Below, in pieces: positions 1 through 7,445 of a stretch of 16,021 nucleotides of DNA; the first letter of the stretch is position 1, and each line of letters opens with the position of its first letter. The stretch spans positions 1 to 16,021 of the forward strand of contig JAIELU010000009.1 in the NCBI GenBank assembly GCA_019752775.1, given 5' to 3'. The notes below the pieces were generated by a model, which did no database searches, was not told where the DNA came from, and saw only the letters and a program-made list of their open reading frames with translations. The DNA is from Campylobacterales bacterium. Lineage in GTDB: Bacteria; Campylobacterota; Campylobacteria; Campylobacterales; Arcobacteraceae. The position numbers and the translations under genes are program-made.

Positions 1-761
1 AATTTGGGTGCAATAAAAAAACCAACATCATCAGAAACAAAAATTTCTTTTGACATAATCTCATTCAATTTTTTAAAAGCTTCTCTTGATGAGGTTTTAA
101 TCTTTTTTAAACCTTGTTTTACAATAGTATAATTAAGTGCTGTCATAGGCATAATATCTGCAATAATAGCTACACAAAGTAAATCTAAAAAGTTCGACAT
201 ATTTACATCTAAGTTCATCTCTTTTTTAATTGCAGCACATAAATACCAGGCAACTTGCGCGCCACAAATATCTTTAAATTCAAAGTTACAATCAGCTTGT
301 TTTGGATTTACAATTGCCAATGCAATTGGTATTTTTTTACCAACTGTGTGATGATCTGTGATAATTAAATCAATATTTTTTTCTTTTAATTTAACAGAAG
401 CTTCATATGCAGAAATTCCATTATCAACTGTTATTACCAATCCATCATTTATTAAATCAACTATTTTAGTTGATAAACCATAGCCATGTTCAAATCTATT
501 TGGAATAATATGATTTACTTTTACACCAATAGTATTAAAAAAATCTAACATAATTGTTGTTGAAATTACACCATCAACATCATAATCACCAACAATTGTG
601 ATAGTTTCTTTTTCTAAAATAGCTTTTTTGATTCTTTTGGTTGCAATATCAATATCTTTGAATTTTTCAGGTGAGGGAAGGTCTGCAAGGCGTGAATAAG
701 GATTATTCACATGTCTTGCAGATAGTATCTCAAAAAGTCTACTTTTTGTGATTTTTGACAT
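1..761 (-). CDS. recJ: Single-stranded-DNA-specific exonuclease RecJ (N-terminal part, runs off the left edge)
   Basis: The first 253 residues of a DHH-superfamily nuclease can be read from the ATG at 761-759. Motif I is DYDVDG (residues 59-64), followed by DNG (113-115), DHH in ITDHHTVG (136-138) and AD in AIIADIMPM (201-202). These aspartates and histidines bind the Mn/Mg ions of the catalytic site. The sequence ends at FFIAPK, just where RecJ usually continues into the NAAGR-type segment, so the C-terminal half lies outside the window. RecJ degrades single-stranded DNA 5' to 3' in recombination and mismatch or base-excision repair. The start codon overlaps the pyrG stop (TAATG), which implies translational coupling in a pyrG-recJ transcript. 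Only a purine-rich AAAGAAA precedes it as a possible weak ribosome-binding site. The N-terminus before motif I is fairly short. The family call is secure; the missing half cannot be judged. Confidence 0.93.
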   Translation of the reverse strand, partial: MSKITKSRLFEILSARHVNNPYSRLADLPSPEKFKDIDIATKRIKKAILEKETITIVGDYDVDGVISTTIMLDFFNTIGVKVNHIIPNRFEHGYGLSTKIVDLINDGLVITVDNGISAYEASVKLKEKNIDLIITDHHTVGKKIPIALAIVNPKQADCNFEFKDICGAQVAWYLCAAIKKEMNLDVNMSNFLDLLCVAIIADIMPMTALNYTIVKQGLKKIKTSSREAFKKLNEIMSKEIFVSDDVGFFIAPK

Positions 762-2377
762 TATTTTCTTTTAGTTGCTTGTTTTACAAACTCTAAAATA
801 ATAGGATTTGGTGTTTCTAAATGTGATGTGAATTCAGGGTGAAATTGAACTCCCACAAACCAAGGATGATCTTTTAATTCAATTGCTTCAATTAAACCAT
901 TTGATTGACCTGAAATAATCATTCCAGCATTTTCTAATGCTTCTTTATATTTAGGATTTGCTTCATATCTATGTCTATGTCTTTCATAATAAATCTCATT
1001 ATTCCCATAAGCTTTTTGAAGAAGTGTACCTTTTACAGGTTCAAATGGATATTCACCTAATCTCATAGTTCCACCCATTGGTGATTCATGAGTTCTTAAT
1101 TGTTTATTTCCACTTTGGTCAATAAATTCATCAATTAAATAAATCAAAGGATTTTTTGTAGCTGGATCAAATTCGATTGAGTTTGCATCTTCAAGACCTA
1201 GTACATTTTTTGCAAATTCGATAATTGCTAATTGCATTCCTAAACAAATACCTAAATATGGAACTTTGTTTTCTCTTGCATATTTTATGGCTGCTAATTT
1301 TCCATTAACACCTCTTTGTCCAAACCCACCTGCAACTAAAATAGCATCAGAATTCCCTATAATATCATAAGCTCCAACATCTTCTATTCTTTCGCTATCA
1401 CACCAATGAATATTTACTTTTGTGCTTAAATGTGCTCCAGCGTGAATAAGTGCTTCTGTAAGAGATTTATATGACTCTTTTAAATCTAAATATTTTCCAA
1501 CAAATGCAATAGTAACTTCATTTTGTGGAACTAAAATATTTTTTACTAAAGTATCCCATTTTTCCATATTTGGTTTAATTTTGATATTAAAATGTTCAGA
1601 TAAAGGAGTTAAAATTCCTTCTTTAATAAATTGTAATGGAACTTGATAAATAGATTGTGCATCACCAGCTTCAATAACTGCATTTCTATCAATATCACAA
1701 GCAAGTGCAAGTTTATCTTTTAAATTTTTTGGTAATTCTCTTTCAGTTCTACAAACTAACATATGAGGTGTAATACCAATTCTTCTTAACTCTTGAACAG
1801 AGTGTTGAGTTGGTTTAGTTTTAAGTTCACCAGCTGCTTTTATGTAAGGCACTAAACTTAAATGAATATTCATAGTATTTGATTTTGGAAGTTCATGTCT
1901 AATTGATCTAATTGCTTCCATAAATGGTAAGCCCTCAATGTCACCAACTGTTCCACCAAGCTCAATAATTAAAAAGTCATTATCTTCCGTTGCTGCATAA
2001 ATTCTTTCTTTAATTTCATCAACTACATGAGGGATTACTTGAATAGTTTTACCTAAGTATCCACCTTCTCTTTCTCTTTTAATTACACTTTGGTAAACCT
2101 GACCAGTTGTAAAACTATTTATTTTAGTTAAAGTCTTATCAATAAATCTTTCATAGTTCCCTAAATCTAAGTCTGTTTCAGCACCGTCTGCTGTAACAAA
2201 AACTTCCCCATGTTCCAGTGGACTCATCGTTCCGGGGTCAACATTTAAGTAAGGGTCGATTTTAAGCATACTCACTTTAAAGCCTGATTGTTTTAATATT
2301 GTTGCAATAGAAGCAGAAGTTATACCTTTTCCTAGTGAACTAAGAACTCCACCTGTTACAAAAATGAATTTTGTCAT
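761..2377 (-). CDS. pyrG: CTP synthase (glutamine-hydrolysing)
   Basis: The enzyme makes CTP from UTP, ATP and glutamine, the last step of de novo pyrimidine nucleotide synthesis, in the cytoplasm. The 538 residues match the usual family length of about 535-550. The N-terminal amidoligase domain (about 1-266) opens with FVTGGVLSSLGKGI, which carries the ATP-binding loop, and includes the IELGGTVGDIE stretch near 138-148. The C-terminal class I glutamine amidotransferase domain (about 288-535) has the GGFGQRG loop (350-356), the nucleophile Cys378 in LGICLGMQ, and His513/Glu515 in FHPEF completing the triad. The start ATG has a good GGAGT ribosome-binding site at about 8 nt. The stop overlaps the recJ start, and ccoG lies upstream on the same strand, separated by a hairpin. 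Nothing is missing or unusual; this is a complete housekeeping gene. Confidence 0.98.
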   Translation of the reverse strand: MTKFIFVTGGVLSSLGKGITSASIATILKQSGFKVSMLKIDPYLNVDPGTMSPLEHGEVFVTADGAETDLDLGNYERFIDKTLTKINSFTTGQVYQSVIKREREGGYLGKTIQVIPHVVDEIKERIYAATEDNDFLIIELGGTVGDIEGLPFMEAIRSIRHELPKSNTMNIHLSLVPYIKAAGELKTKPTQHSVQELRRIGITPHMLVCRTERELPKNLKDKLALACDIDRNAVIEAGDAQSIYQVPLQFIKEGILTPLSEHFNIKIKPNMEKWDTLVKNILVPQNEVTIAFVGKYLDLKESYKSLTEALIHAGAHLSTKVNIHWCDSERIEDVGAYDIIGNSDAILVAGGFGQRGVNGKLAAIKYARENKVPYLGICLGMQLAIIEFAKNVLGLEDANSIEFDPATKNPLIYLIDEFIDQSGNKQLRTHESPMGGTMRLGEYPFEPVKGTLLQKAYGNNEIYYERHRHRYEANPKYKEALENAGMIISGQSNGLIEAIELKDHPWFVGVQFHPEFTSHLETPNPIILEFVKQATKRK

Positions 2378-2419
2378 TAAAAATACTCCATAAAAATAGT
2401 TGTTAAATATATAATCGCG

Positions 2420-2448
2420 ATTGTATCTAAGTTTTGTTGATAAGTAAG
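2420..2448 (-). promoter_or_regulatory. Candidate sigma-70 promoter for pyrG
   Basis: On the minus strand, TACAAT (2425-2420) is a plausible -10 element, placing a transcript start about 35 nt before the pyrG ATG. The upstream TTACTT (2447-2442, 16-nt spacer) is only a weak -35 match. The 10-bp palindrome AATCGCGATT (2413-2422) overlaps the -10 element and would sit near the start site. This is pattern recognition only. Confidence 0.35.
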
Positions 2449-2457
2449 TTAAGAAGG

Positions 2458-2483
2458 CTAGATAAGAGATTTCTCTTATCTAG
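2458..2483 (-). terminator. Hairpin after ccoG, probable terminator
   Basis: A perfect 12-bp inverted repeat has arms CTAGATAAGAGA (2458-2469) and TCTCTTATCTAG (2472-2483), separated by 2 nt. It begins 4 nt after the ccoG stop codon, between ccoG and pyrG. The minus-strand sequence beyond it (CCTTCTTAACTTACTT) is pyrimidine-rich but not a clean T-run, so intrinsic termination may be partial. The hairpin may also protect the ccoG mRNA 3' end. Confidence 0.6.
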
Positions 2484-2486
2484 GGT

Positions 2487-3872
2487 TTATTGTTGTAATT
2501 TATCTAATCTAGGATAGATAAATACGGCTTTTCTGAATACCACAACTTTTGTTGGGTCTTCTTTTGCAAAGGCTTTTAAGGTAACCGTTATAGGTGTATC
2601 TTTAGTGTTATCACTAACTAAAATTTTGTCAGTTTCAAGAATAACAACTTTTTTTGCAAGTTTTCCTGGACTTAAAGTAAACGATTCAAATCTTGTAATT
2701 TTAATATCTGGATTATCAACAATTTCTAAATCATAAGTTAATATTTTTGATTCTGTATTTTGGAATAATAAAACATAATTATTAGTAACAAGATTATTTT
2801 CTTTTACTTTATAAAGCTGTGTAGTTTTATTAATATTTAAGAGCATATACTCTTTTTCTCCACCCATTACAAATAATAATCCAATTACAACAACCAAAGC
2901 AACAAAATACATAATAGATGATTTTCTAATTATTTTTGTAGGAATATTATTTTTAATTTGATTTGTACTTGACCATTGAACTAAAGATGGTTTCCCCAAT
3001 TTCCCCATTACTGTTGTACAGGCATCTACGCACTCTAAGCAGTTTATACATTCAAGTTGTAAACCCTTTCTTATATCAATATGAGTAGGGCAAACTGTTA
3101 CACAAGATTCACAGGTTGTACATTCATTTGTTGGTTCTGGTAAATCTTTTACTTTAAAAATAATCTTTTCGTGATGATCATTATAAATTGTTCCACCTCT
3201 ATTTGTAGAGTAAATTGCTTGATATGTGTCATTATCATATAAAACAGATTGAACCCTTGAATAAGGACAGATGTAAATACAAAAATCTTCTTTTAAAAAC
3301 ACTATATCATAAACCAAAAATGCTGCAATTGCTAAAACAAATCCAATTAAAAACAGATGTTCAGCTGGATCTTGTAAATAAGTAAAGAAATCTTCAGGAG
3401 GAACAAAAAACCATAAAAAGTTAGATGCAGCAAGAATTGATAAACATGTCCAAAGAATTAATCCAATAACTTTTTTTGTTTTATTTTCAGCTTTTGATAA
3501 ATCAGGATCTTTTTGTTTGTTTTTGATTCTTCTTAAGCCTAAAAGTGTTGATTCAATTAAATCTCTATAAATTACCCTAAAAATTGTTTGGGGACAAGTC
3601 CAACCACACCATGCTCTTCCTCCAAGTGAAGTAGCAGCAAAAATTCCTAAAAATAAAAGCATTAATAAAAATGGCATCAAGTAAAGTTCTTGCATATCAA
3701 AAGCAGTTCCTAATAAATGTAGCTGCTTTTTATCAAAAGATAATAGAAAAATGTGATTTCCATTAATTTTAATAAAGGGTAGACTTAACGCAACTATACT
3801 AGCTATTAAGTAACCAATATATCTTTTATATCTGTAAGGAGTTTTTTTTAAAAATTCATTTTCTTTATCCAT
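2487..3872 (-). CDS. ccoG: Cytochrome c oxidase accessory protein CcoG (FixG/RdxA family polyferredoxin)
   Basis: CcoG is an inner-membrane iron-sulfur protein thought to reduce Cu(II) to Cu(I) for assembly of the binuclear centre of cbb3-type cytochrome oxidase. The 461-residue protein has an N-terminal membrane helix (about 20-36) and further helices near 62-82, 135-157, 172-193 and 317-337. The family motifs GRAWCGWTCPQ (85-95) and CIYICPY (198-204) are present. Two [4Fe-4S] ferredoxin motifs follow, with Cys251/254/257/261 and Cys275/278/281/285. The C-terminal ~120 residues are a periplasmic beta-rich domain as in the family. The ATG follows an AAAAAGG stretch 8 nt upstream. No ccoNOPQ or ccoS/ccoI gene adjoins it here; neighbours are pyrG downstream and an unrecognised gene upstream. 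It is complete and has all expected cysteines, so family assignment is firm. Confidence 0.95.
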   Translation of the reverse strand: MDKENEFLKKTPYRYKRYIGYLIASIVALSLPFIKINGNHIFLLSFDKKQLHLLGTAFDMQELYLMPFLLMLLFLGIFAATSLGGRAWCGWTCPQTIFRVIYRDLIESTLLGLRRIKNKQKDPDLSKAENKTKKVIGLILWTCLSILAASNFLWFFVPPEDFFTYLQDPAEHLFLIGFVLAIAAFLVYDIVFLKEDFCIYICPYSRVQSVLYDNDTYQAIYSTNRGGTIYNDHHEKIIFKVKDLPEPTNECTTCESCVTVCPTHIDIRKGLQLECINCLECVDACTTVMGKLGKPSLVQWSSTNQIKNNIPTKIIRKSSIMYFVALVVVIGLLFVMGGEKEYMLLNINKTTQLYKVKENNLVTNNYVLLFQNTESKILTYDLEIVDNPDIKITRFESFTLSPGKLAKKVVILETDKILVSDNTKDTPITVTLKAFAKEDPTKVVVFRKAVFIYPRLDKLQQ

Positions 3873-3970
3873 TATAAAGCCTTTTTACTTTTTTTTATTT
3901 TATATAAAGCAACCTTATAATTTGCATAATAAATCATAAGATTTACTTATATGTAAATATTTATTTAGCA
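3873..3970 (-). promoter_or_regulatory. AT-rich gap upstream of ccoG with an 18-bp inverted repeat
   Basis: The 98-bp gap between the upstream gene's stop and the ccoG start holds ATTTAC-TTATAT-GTAAAT at 3941-3958, a 6-bp inverted repeat with a 6-nt spacer that could be an operator or a weak hairpin. No T-run follows it. Several A/T-rich -10-like hexamers lie between it and ccoG, so a ccoG promoter is plausible, but no single one stands out. No FNR-type TTGAT-N4-ATCAA box is visible. Confidence 0.25.
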
Positions 3971-4807
3971 CTACATTTTTACTAGTTTATTAAATAACTC
4001 AATTTTTTCTTTTATTTCTGAGCTGATAATTTTAAGGTCTGTACATTTAAAATTTGTGATAGTTGGATAGTCTTTAATGATTAATTCAAATTGATTTATC
4101 AATTCTTCTAAATTGTCTGATTGAATAAGAGGAATATTTAATTTTTTAATTAATTCTTCATCATAGCTTTTGTCAATTCTTTTAAATAATACTGGTCTAT
4201 TCCCACAAGAAAGAGATTCAAGAGCTGTTTGAAGAGATGTAGTTAATAGGTATTTTGAATTTTGGATAGTTTGAACATACTCTTCTTCATCAATAATATT
4301 TGAAAAATGATTAACAAATATTTTCTCATTCCCTAAAAAGAAATAGTGACCCATTAAAAGATTAATATCATATTTTTTAGAGTCATTAATTATTCCTAAA
4401 AAAAGATTATGATAATCGTCATCTCCAAAAAAGATAGTTTTTTCAATAGTCGGATTTTTATTTTTAGTGTAAATAGATTCGTCAACAATAATCTCATTTA
4501 GTTCTTCACCAATTCCATAAAGTAAAGTACAAAATTCACCCATGTCTTTTCTCATATCATTATTTACTTCAGGTGTTTCATAAATTAAAATATCTCTTCG
4601 TTGCATTATATTATGTAAATTTCTTACAACATCAATATTTACATATTTTTTAACACCCAAATAATCTTTTGCAAATGCTCCTGCTCTGAAATCACTTGTA
4701 CATAAAATGGGTTCAAATTCTTTTAATGCATTTGCAATAGCAGAACATCTTCTTGTAGCATCAAGTCCAACTGTATGCCCACTTTTTGCATATAAATAGA
4801 CTTGCAT
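3971..4807 (-). CDS. Unrecognised protein, possibly a GT-B-fold (PseG/GT28-like) sugar-nucleotide enzyme
   Basis: The product has 278 residues with no membrane helix or signal peptide, so it is probably cytoplasmic. I do not recognise the gene. Three stretches weakly resemble PseG and other GT28-type enzymes: SGHTVGLDATRRCSAIANAL near the N-terminus (compare the GxGHxxRCLxLAxxL nucleotide-sugar loop), FFGDDDYHNLFLGII in the middle (compare the FGGSDPxN region), and SKYLLTTSLQTALESLSCG followed by NRPVLF near the C-terminus (compare the AGSTSWExLxLGxP donor-binding region). The key histidine-glycine signature is altered, so any enzymatic role is an inference. The start lies 1 nt after the mnmG stop, with only a weak purine stretch upstream, so it is probably translated by coupling to mnmG. 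ccoG lies 98 bp downstream. No pseudaminic acid or flagellar glycosylation genes are nearby. That it is a real gene is well supported by its length and compact spacing. Confidence 0.85.
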   Translation of the reverse strand: MQVYLYAKSGHTVGLDATRRCSAIANALKEFEPILCTSDFRAGAFAKDYLGVKKYVNIDVVRNLHNIMQRRDILIYETPEVNNDMRKDMGEFCTLLYGIGEELNEIIVDESIYTKNKNPTIEKTIFFGDDDYHNLFLGIINDSKKYDINLLMGHYFFLGNEKIFVNHFSNIIDEEEYVQTIQNSKYLLTTSLQTALESLSCGNRPVLFKRIDKSYDEELIKKLNIPLIQSDNLEELINQFELIIKDYPTITNFKCTDLKIISSEIKEKIELFNKLVKM

Positions 4808-4808
4808 A

Positions 4809-6680
4809 TTATGATTCTTTTTGTTTTAAATTAATATTTAGATGAATAATATCAAGTGCAGCTGGCGTAATTCCAGAAATTAAACTTGCATTAAAAAGTG
4901 TTGGAGGTCTGTGTCTTTCTAACTTTTCTATAACTTCATTTGATAATCCAGCAAGTCCTTTAAACGAAAAGTTTTCAGGAATAGTTGCTTTTAACATTTT
5001 TTTCATTTTTTCGATTTGTTTTTGTTGTTTTTGAATATATCTGTAATATTTTGCTTCAATGATAATTTGCTCTTTTAAATAGTCATCAATAAAAGCATAA
5101 TTAGGAACTAATTTGTCAAATTTTGGTGCATCAATACTATTTCTACCTATTAAATCTATAAGTAAAACTTTATCATTTATTCTTTCTTCACCAATTGATT
5201 CAAGTAGTTCTAAAGTCTCTTTTTTAGAAGTTACCCATTCTCCTGCCATAAATTCAATTGCTTCATTAATAACTTTTCTTTTGTTTTCAACTTTTGCAAT
5301 TGTAATATCATCTATTAATCCAAAATTATGACCATATTGACTTAGTCTTAAATCTGCATTTTCTTCTCTTAAAAGAAGTCTATATTCAGCTCTTGAAGTA
5401 AACATTCTATAAGGTTCATTAGTTCCTTTTGTAACTAAATCATCAATTAAAACTCCAATATACGCTTCATCTCGTCTTAGAATAAATGGCTCTTTTCCAT
5501 CTATTGCAAGTGCTGCATTAATTCCAGCCATTAATCCTTGCGCTGCTGCTTCTTCATAACCAGTTGTTGCATTTATTTGACCAGCATTGTAAAGATTTTT
5601 TAGTTTTTTAGTTTCTAAAGTATGTTTTAGTTCAGTTGGATCAACATAATCATATTCAATTGCATAACCATATCTAACGACTTTTGCATTTTCAAGACCT
5701 TTTATCGAATGAATCATATCTTTTTGCACATCAATAGGAAGAGAAGTTGATAAACCATTTATATAATATTCTGTACACATTGCAGTTTGCGGTTCCAAAA
5801 ATAGTTGGTGTCTATCTCGTTCTGCAAATCTATTTACTTTATCTTCAATACTAGGGCAATATCTAGGTCCAAGTCCTTCAATTTGACCTGTAAAAAGTGG
5901 TGCTCTATAAAAATTTGAAGAGATTTTTTCATGCGTAGTTAAATTTGTATATGTGATATAACATGGGAATTGAGTTGGTGAGAATTTTGATTTATCAGTT
6001 CTAAATGAAAAAGGAGATGGGTTAACATCACCCCCATGCATATCCATAGATGAAAAATCAATAGAGTTTGCATCTATTCTTGATGGAGTCCCTGTTTTTA
6101 ATCTTCCAACATTTAAACCTAACTCTTTTAACTGAATTGATAAAGTGCTAGATGGTAATTCCCAAGCACGACCAGCTTCATATCTATTTTCACCAATGTG
6201 AATAAGTCCTCTCATAAAAGTACCAGTTGTAATGATGACTTTTTTAGAAGTGAACTCTTCTGTTAATTTTGTTTTTACACCATAAACTTCATTTTTATCA
6301 TTTACTAAAAGTGAAGATACTTCATCTTGATAAACTGATAAATTAGGAGTATTATGACAAACTTTTCTCATATATTCTCTATATTTATCCATATCAATCT
6401 GAGCACGACTTCCTTGAACAGCTGCACCTTTTGAAGCATTTAATATTCTAAATTGAATACCAGCAACATCGGTACAAAGTCCCATTTCTCCGCCAATTGC
6501 ATCAAGTTCTCGAACTAAATGACCTTTAGCAAGACCTCCAACAGCTGGGTTACAGCTTGCTGCTCCTATTTGTTCTACTAACATAGTAATTAGAAGAGTT
6601 TTTTTACCCATTCTAGCACTTGAAAGTGATGCTTCAATTCCAGCATGACCACCACCAACAACAATTACATCATAATCCAT
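4809..6680 (-). CDS. mnmG: tRNA uridine-34 5-carboxymethylaminomethyl synthesis protein MnmG (GidA)
   Basis: MnmG is an FAD enzyme that, with the GTPase MnmE, adds carboxymethylaminomethyl groups to U34 of certain tRNAs, using methylenetetrahydrofolate and glycine. The 623 residues match the family. An N-terminal FAD-binding Rossmann motif GGGHAG (9-14) is followed by SCNPAVGGLAKGHLVRELD (42-60), the GPRYCPSIEDKV motif with conserved Cys275 (271-282), INATTGYEEAAAQGLMAG (369-386) and TSRAEYRLLLR (428-438). The C-terminal helical region that contacts MnmE and tRNA is complete. The ATG has an AGGA ribosome-binding site 6 nt upstream and a strong promoter match before it. mnmE is not in the window. 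The next gene starts 1 nt after the stop. There is nothing anomalous. Confidence 0.97.
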   Translation of the reverse strand: MDYDVIVVGGGHAGIEASLSSARMGKKTLLITMLVEQIGAASCNPAVGGLAKGHLVRELDAIGGEMGLCTDVAGIQFRILNASKGAAVQGSRAQIDMDKYREYMRKVCHNTPNLSVYQDEVSSLLVNDKNEVYGVKTKLTEEFTSKKVIITTGTFMRGLIHIGENRYEAGRAWELPSSTLSIQLKELGLNVGRLKTGTPSRIDANSIDFSSMDMHGGDVNPSPFSFRTDKSKFSPTQFPCYITYTNLTTHEKISSNFYRAPLFTGQIEGLGPRYCPSIEDKVNRFAERDRHQLFLEPQTAMCTEYYINGLSTSLPIDVQKDMIHSIKGLENAKVVRYGYAIEYDYVDPTELKHTLETKKLKNLYNAGQINATTGYEEAAAQGLMAGINAALAIDGKEPFILRRDEAYIGVLIDDLVTKGTNEPYRMFTSRAEYRLLLREENADLRLSQYGHNFGLIDDITIAKVENKRKVINEAIEFMAGEWVTSKKETLELLESIGEERINDKVLLIDLIGRNSIDAPKFDKLVPNYAFIDDYLKEQIIIEAKYYRYIQKQQKQIEKMKKMLKATIPENFSFKGLAGLSNEVIEKLERHRPPTLFNASLISGITPAALDIIHLNINLKQKES

Positions 6681-6704
6681 ATTATTCCTTTTGATTAAGA
6701 GAAA

Positions 6705-6732
6705 ATTATATTTTGAATTTTTTATAAATCAA
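6705..6732 (-). promoter_or_regulatory. Sigma-70 promoter for mnmG
   Basis: On the minus strand, a TTGATT -35 element (6732-6727), a 16-nt spacer and a perfect TATAAT -10 element (6710-6705) precede the mnmG ATG at 6680. The implied 5' leader is about 18 nt and contains the AGGA ribosome-binding site. This is the best promoter match in the window. Confidence 0.6.
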
Positions 6733-6770
6733 CAGTATCTTTTTAAGTTTTTTAATTAAAGTAGTTAAAA

Positions 6771-6799
6771 TTAGCTTCTTAACAATTTTTCGATATTAT
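6771..6799 (+). promoter_or_regulatory. Candidate promoter for ribE
   Basis: TATTAT at 6794-6799 is a reasonable -10 element, placing a start site about 22 nt before the GTG of ribE. The region upstream is T-rich, as is common for promoters in this lineage, and no good -35 is seen (TTAGCT at 6771-6776 is weak). The 147-bp divergent gap has no G/C-rich conserved structure that would suggest an FMN riboswitch. Confidence 0.4.
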
Positions 6800-6827
6800 A
6801 CCTAAAATATATCAAAAGGTTTTTTAA

Positions 6828-7439
6828 GTGTTTACAGGACTTATACGAGAAATGGCAAAAGTTGTTAGTTTTAAAAACAATTTTTTGACATTAAGTGCAA
6901 AATATAATCCCAAAATAGGGGATTCAATAGCTATAAATGGAGCTTGTTTAACAGTTGTAAAAGTTACAAGTGATACATTTACAGTTGAGCTTTCACCTGA
7001 ATCTCAAAAAATTCTTGCAATGGAAAACTATAAAAATGAGGTTCATATGGAACCTGCAATGATGATGGGTGATAGATTTGAAGGACATATTGTTCAAGGG
7101 CATGTGGATTGTTTAGGAACTGTAAAAGCTATTAAATCAAATGGAAATTCAACTGATTTTTTTATCTCTTTACCGAGTGAATATTCAAAATATATTATTT
7201 CAAAAGGAAGTGTGAGTATTGATGGTGTTTCTTTAACAGTAAATGAAGTTATGGAAAACTCTTTTAGACTAACTATAATTCCTCATACTGTTAAAAATAC
7301 TTTATTTAAAAATTATAAGGTTGGAACAAAAGTAAATTTAGAGACAGATATGTTTGCTAGATATATTTATAATATGTTCAAAAAAAGTGAAAAAACTTTA
7401 TCTTGGGATGATGTCGATAAAGTTATGGCTAGATATTAA
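6828..7439 (+). CDS. ribE: Riboflavin synthase, alpha subunit type
   Basis: The enzyme dismutates two molecules of 6,7-dimethyl-8-ribityllumazine into riboflavin and a pyrimidinedione, the last step of riboflavin synthesis. The 203 residues fall in the family's normal range. The N-terminus MFTGLI is the classic signature. Two lumazine-binding repeats are visible: one with GDSIAINGACLTV (31-43), the second with GHIVQGHVDCLG (86-97) and KGSVSIDGVSLTV (126-138). The C-terminal helix (about 175-186, DMFARYIYNMFK) is the trimerisation segment. The start is GTG, supported by AAAAGG with an 8-nt gap and by its exact fit to the family N-terminus. No other rib gene lies nearby. It is the only plus-strand housekeeping gene here and converges on mreC with a 6-nt gap. 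In some species this gene is called ribC. Confidence 0.96.
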   Translation: MFTGLIREMAKVVSFKNNFLTLSAKYNPKIGDSIAINGACLTVVKVTSDTFTVELSPESQKILAMENYKNEVHMEPAMMMGDRFEGHIVQGHVDCLGTVKAIKSNGNSTDFFISLPSEYSKYIISKGSVSIDGVSLTVNEVMENSFRLTIIPHTVKNTLFKNYKVGTKVNLETDMFARYIYNMFKKSEKTLSWDDVDKVMARY

Positions 7440-7445
7440 AGTATT

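Noticed and set aside
3971..4807. Confident PseG (pseudaminic acid pathway) annotation
   Set aside because: The resemblance is patchy, the N-terminal glycine-histidine loop differs and no pse or flagellar genes are in the window.
5113..5331. Plus-strand open frame inside mnmG
   Set aside because: It lies antisense to a conserved part of MnmG, has low-complexity Ser/Leu/Ile composition and lacks a ribosome-binding site.
6681..6827. FMN riboswitch upstream of ribE
   Set aside because: The 147-bp gap is almost entirely A/T and has none of the conserved G/C-rich helices of an RFN element; ribE also starts within about 22 nt of its likely promoter.
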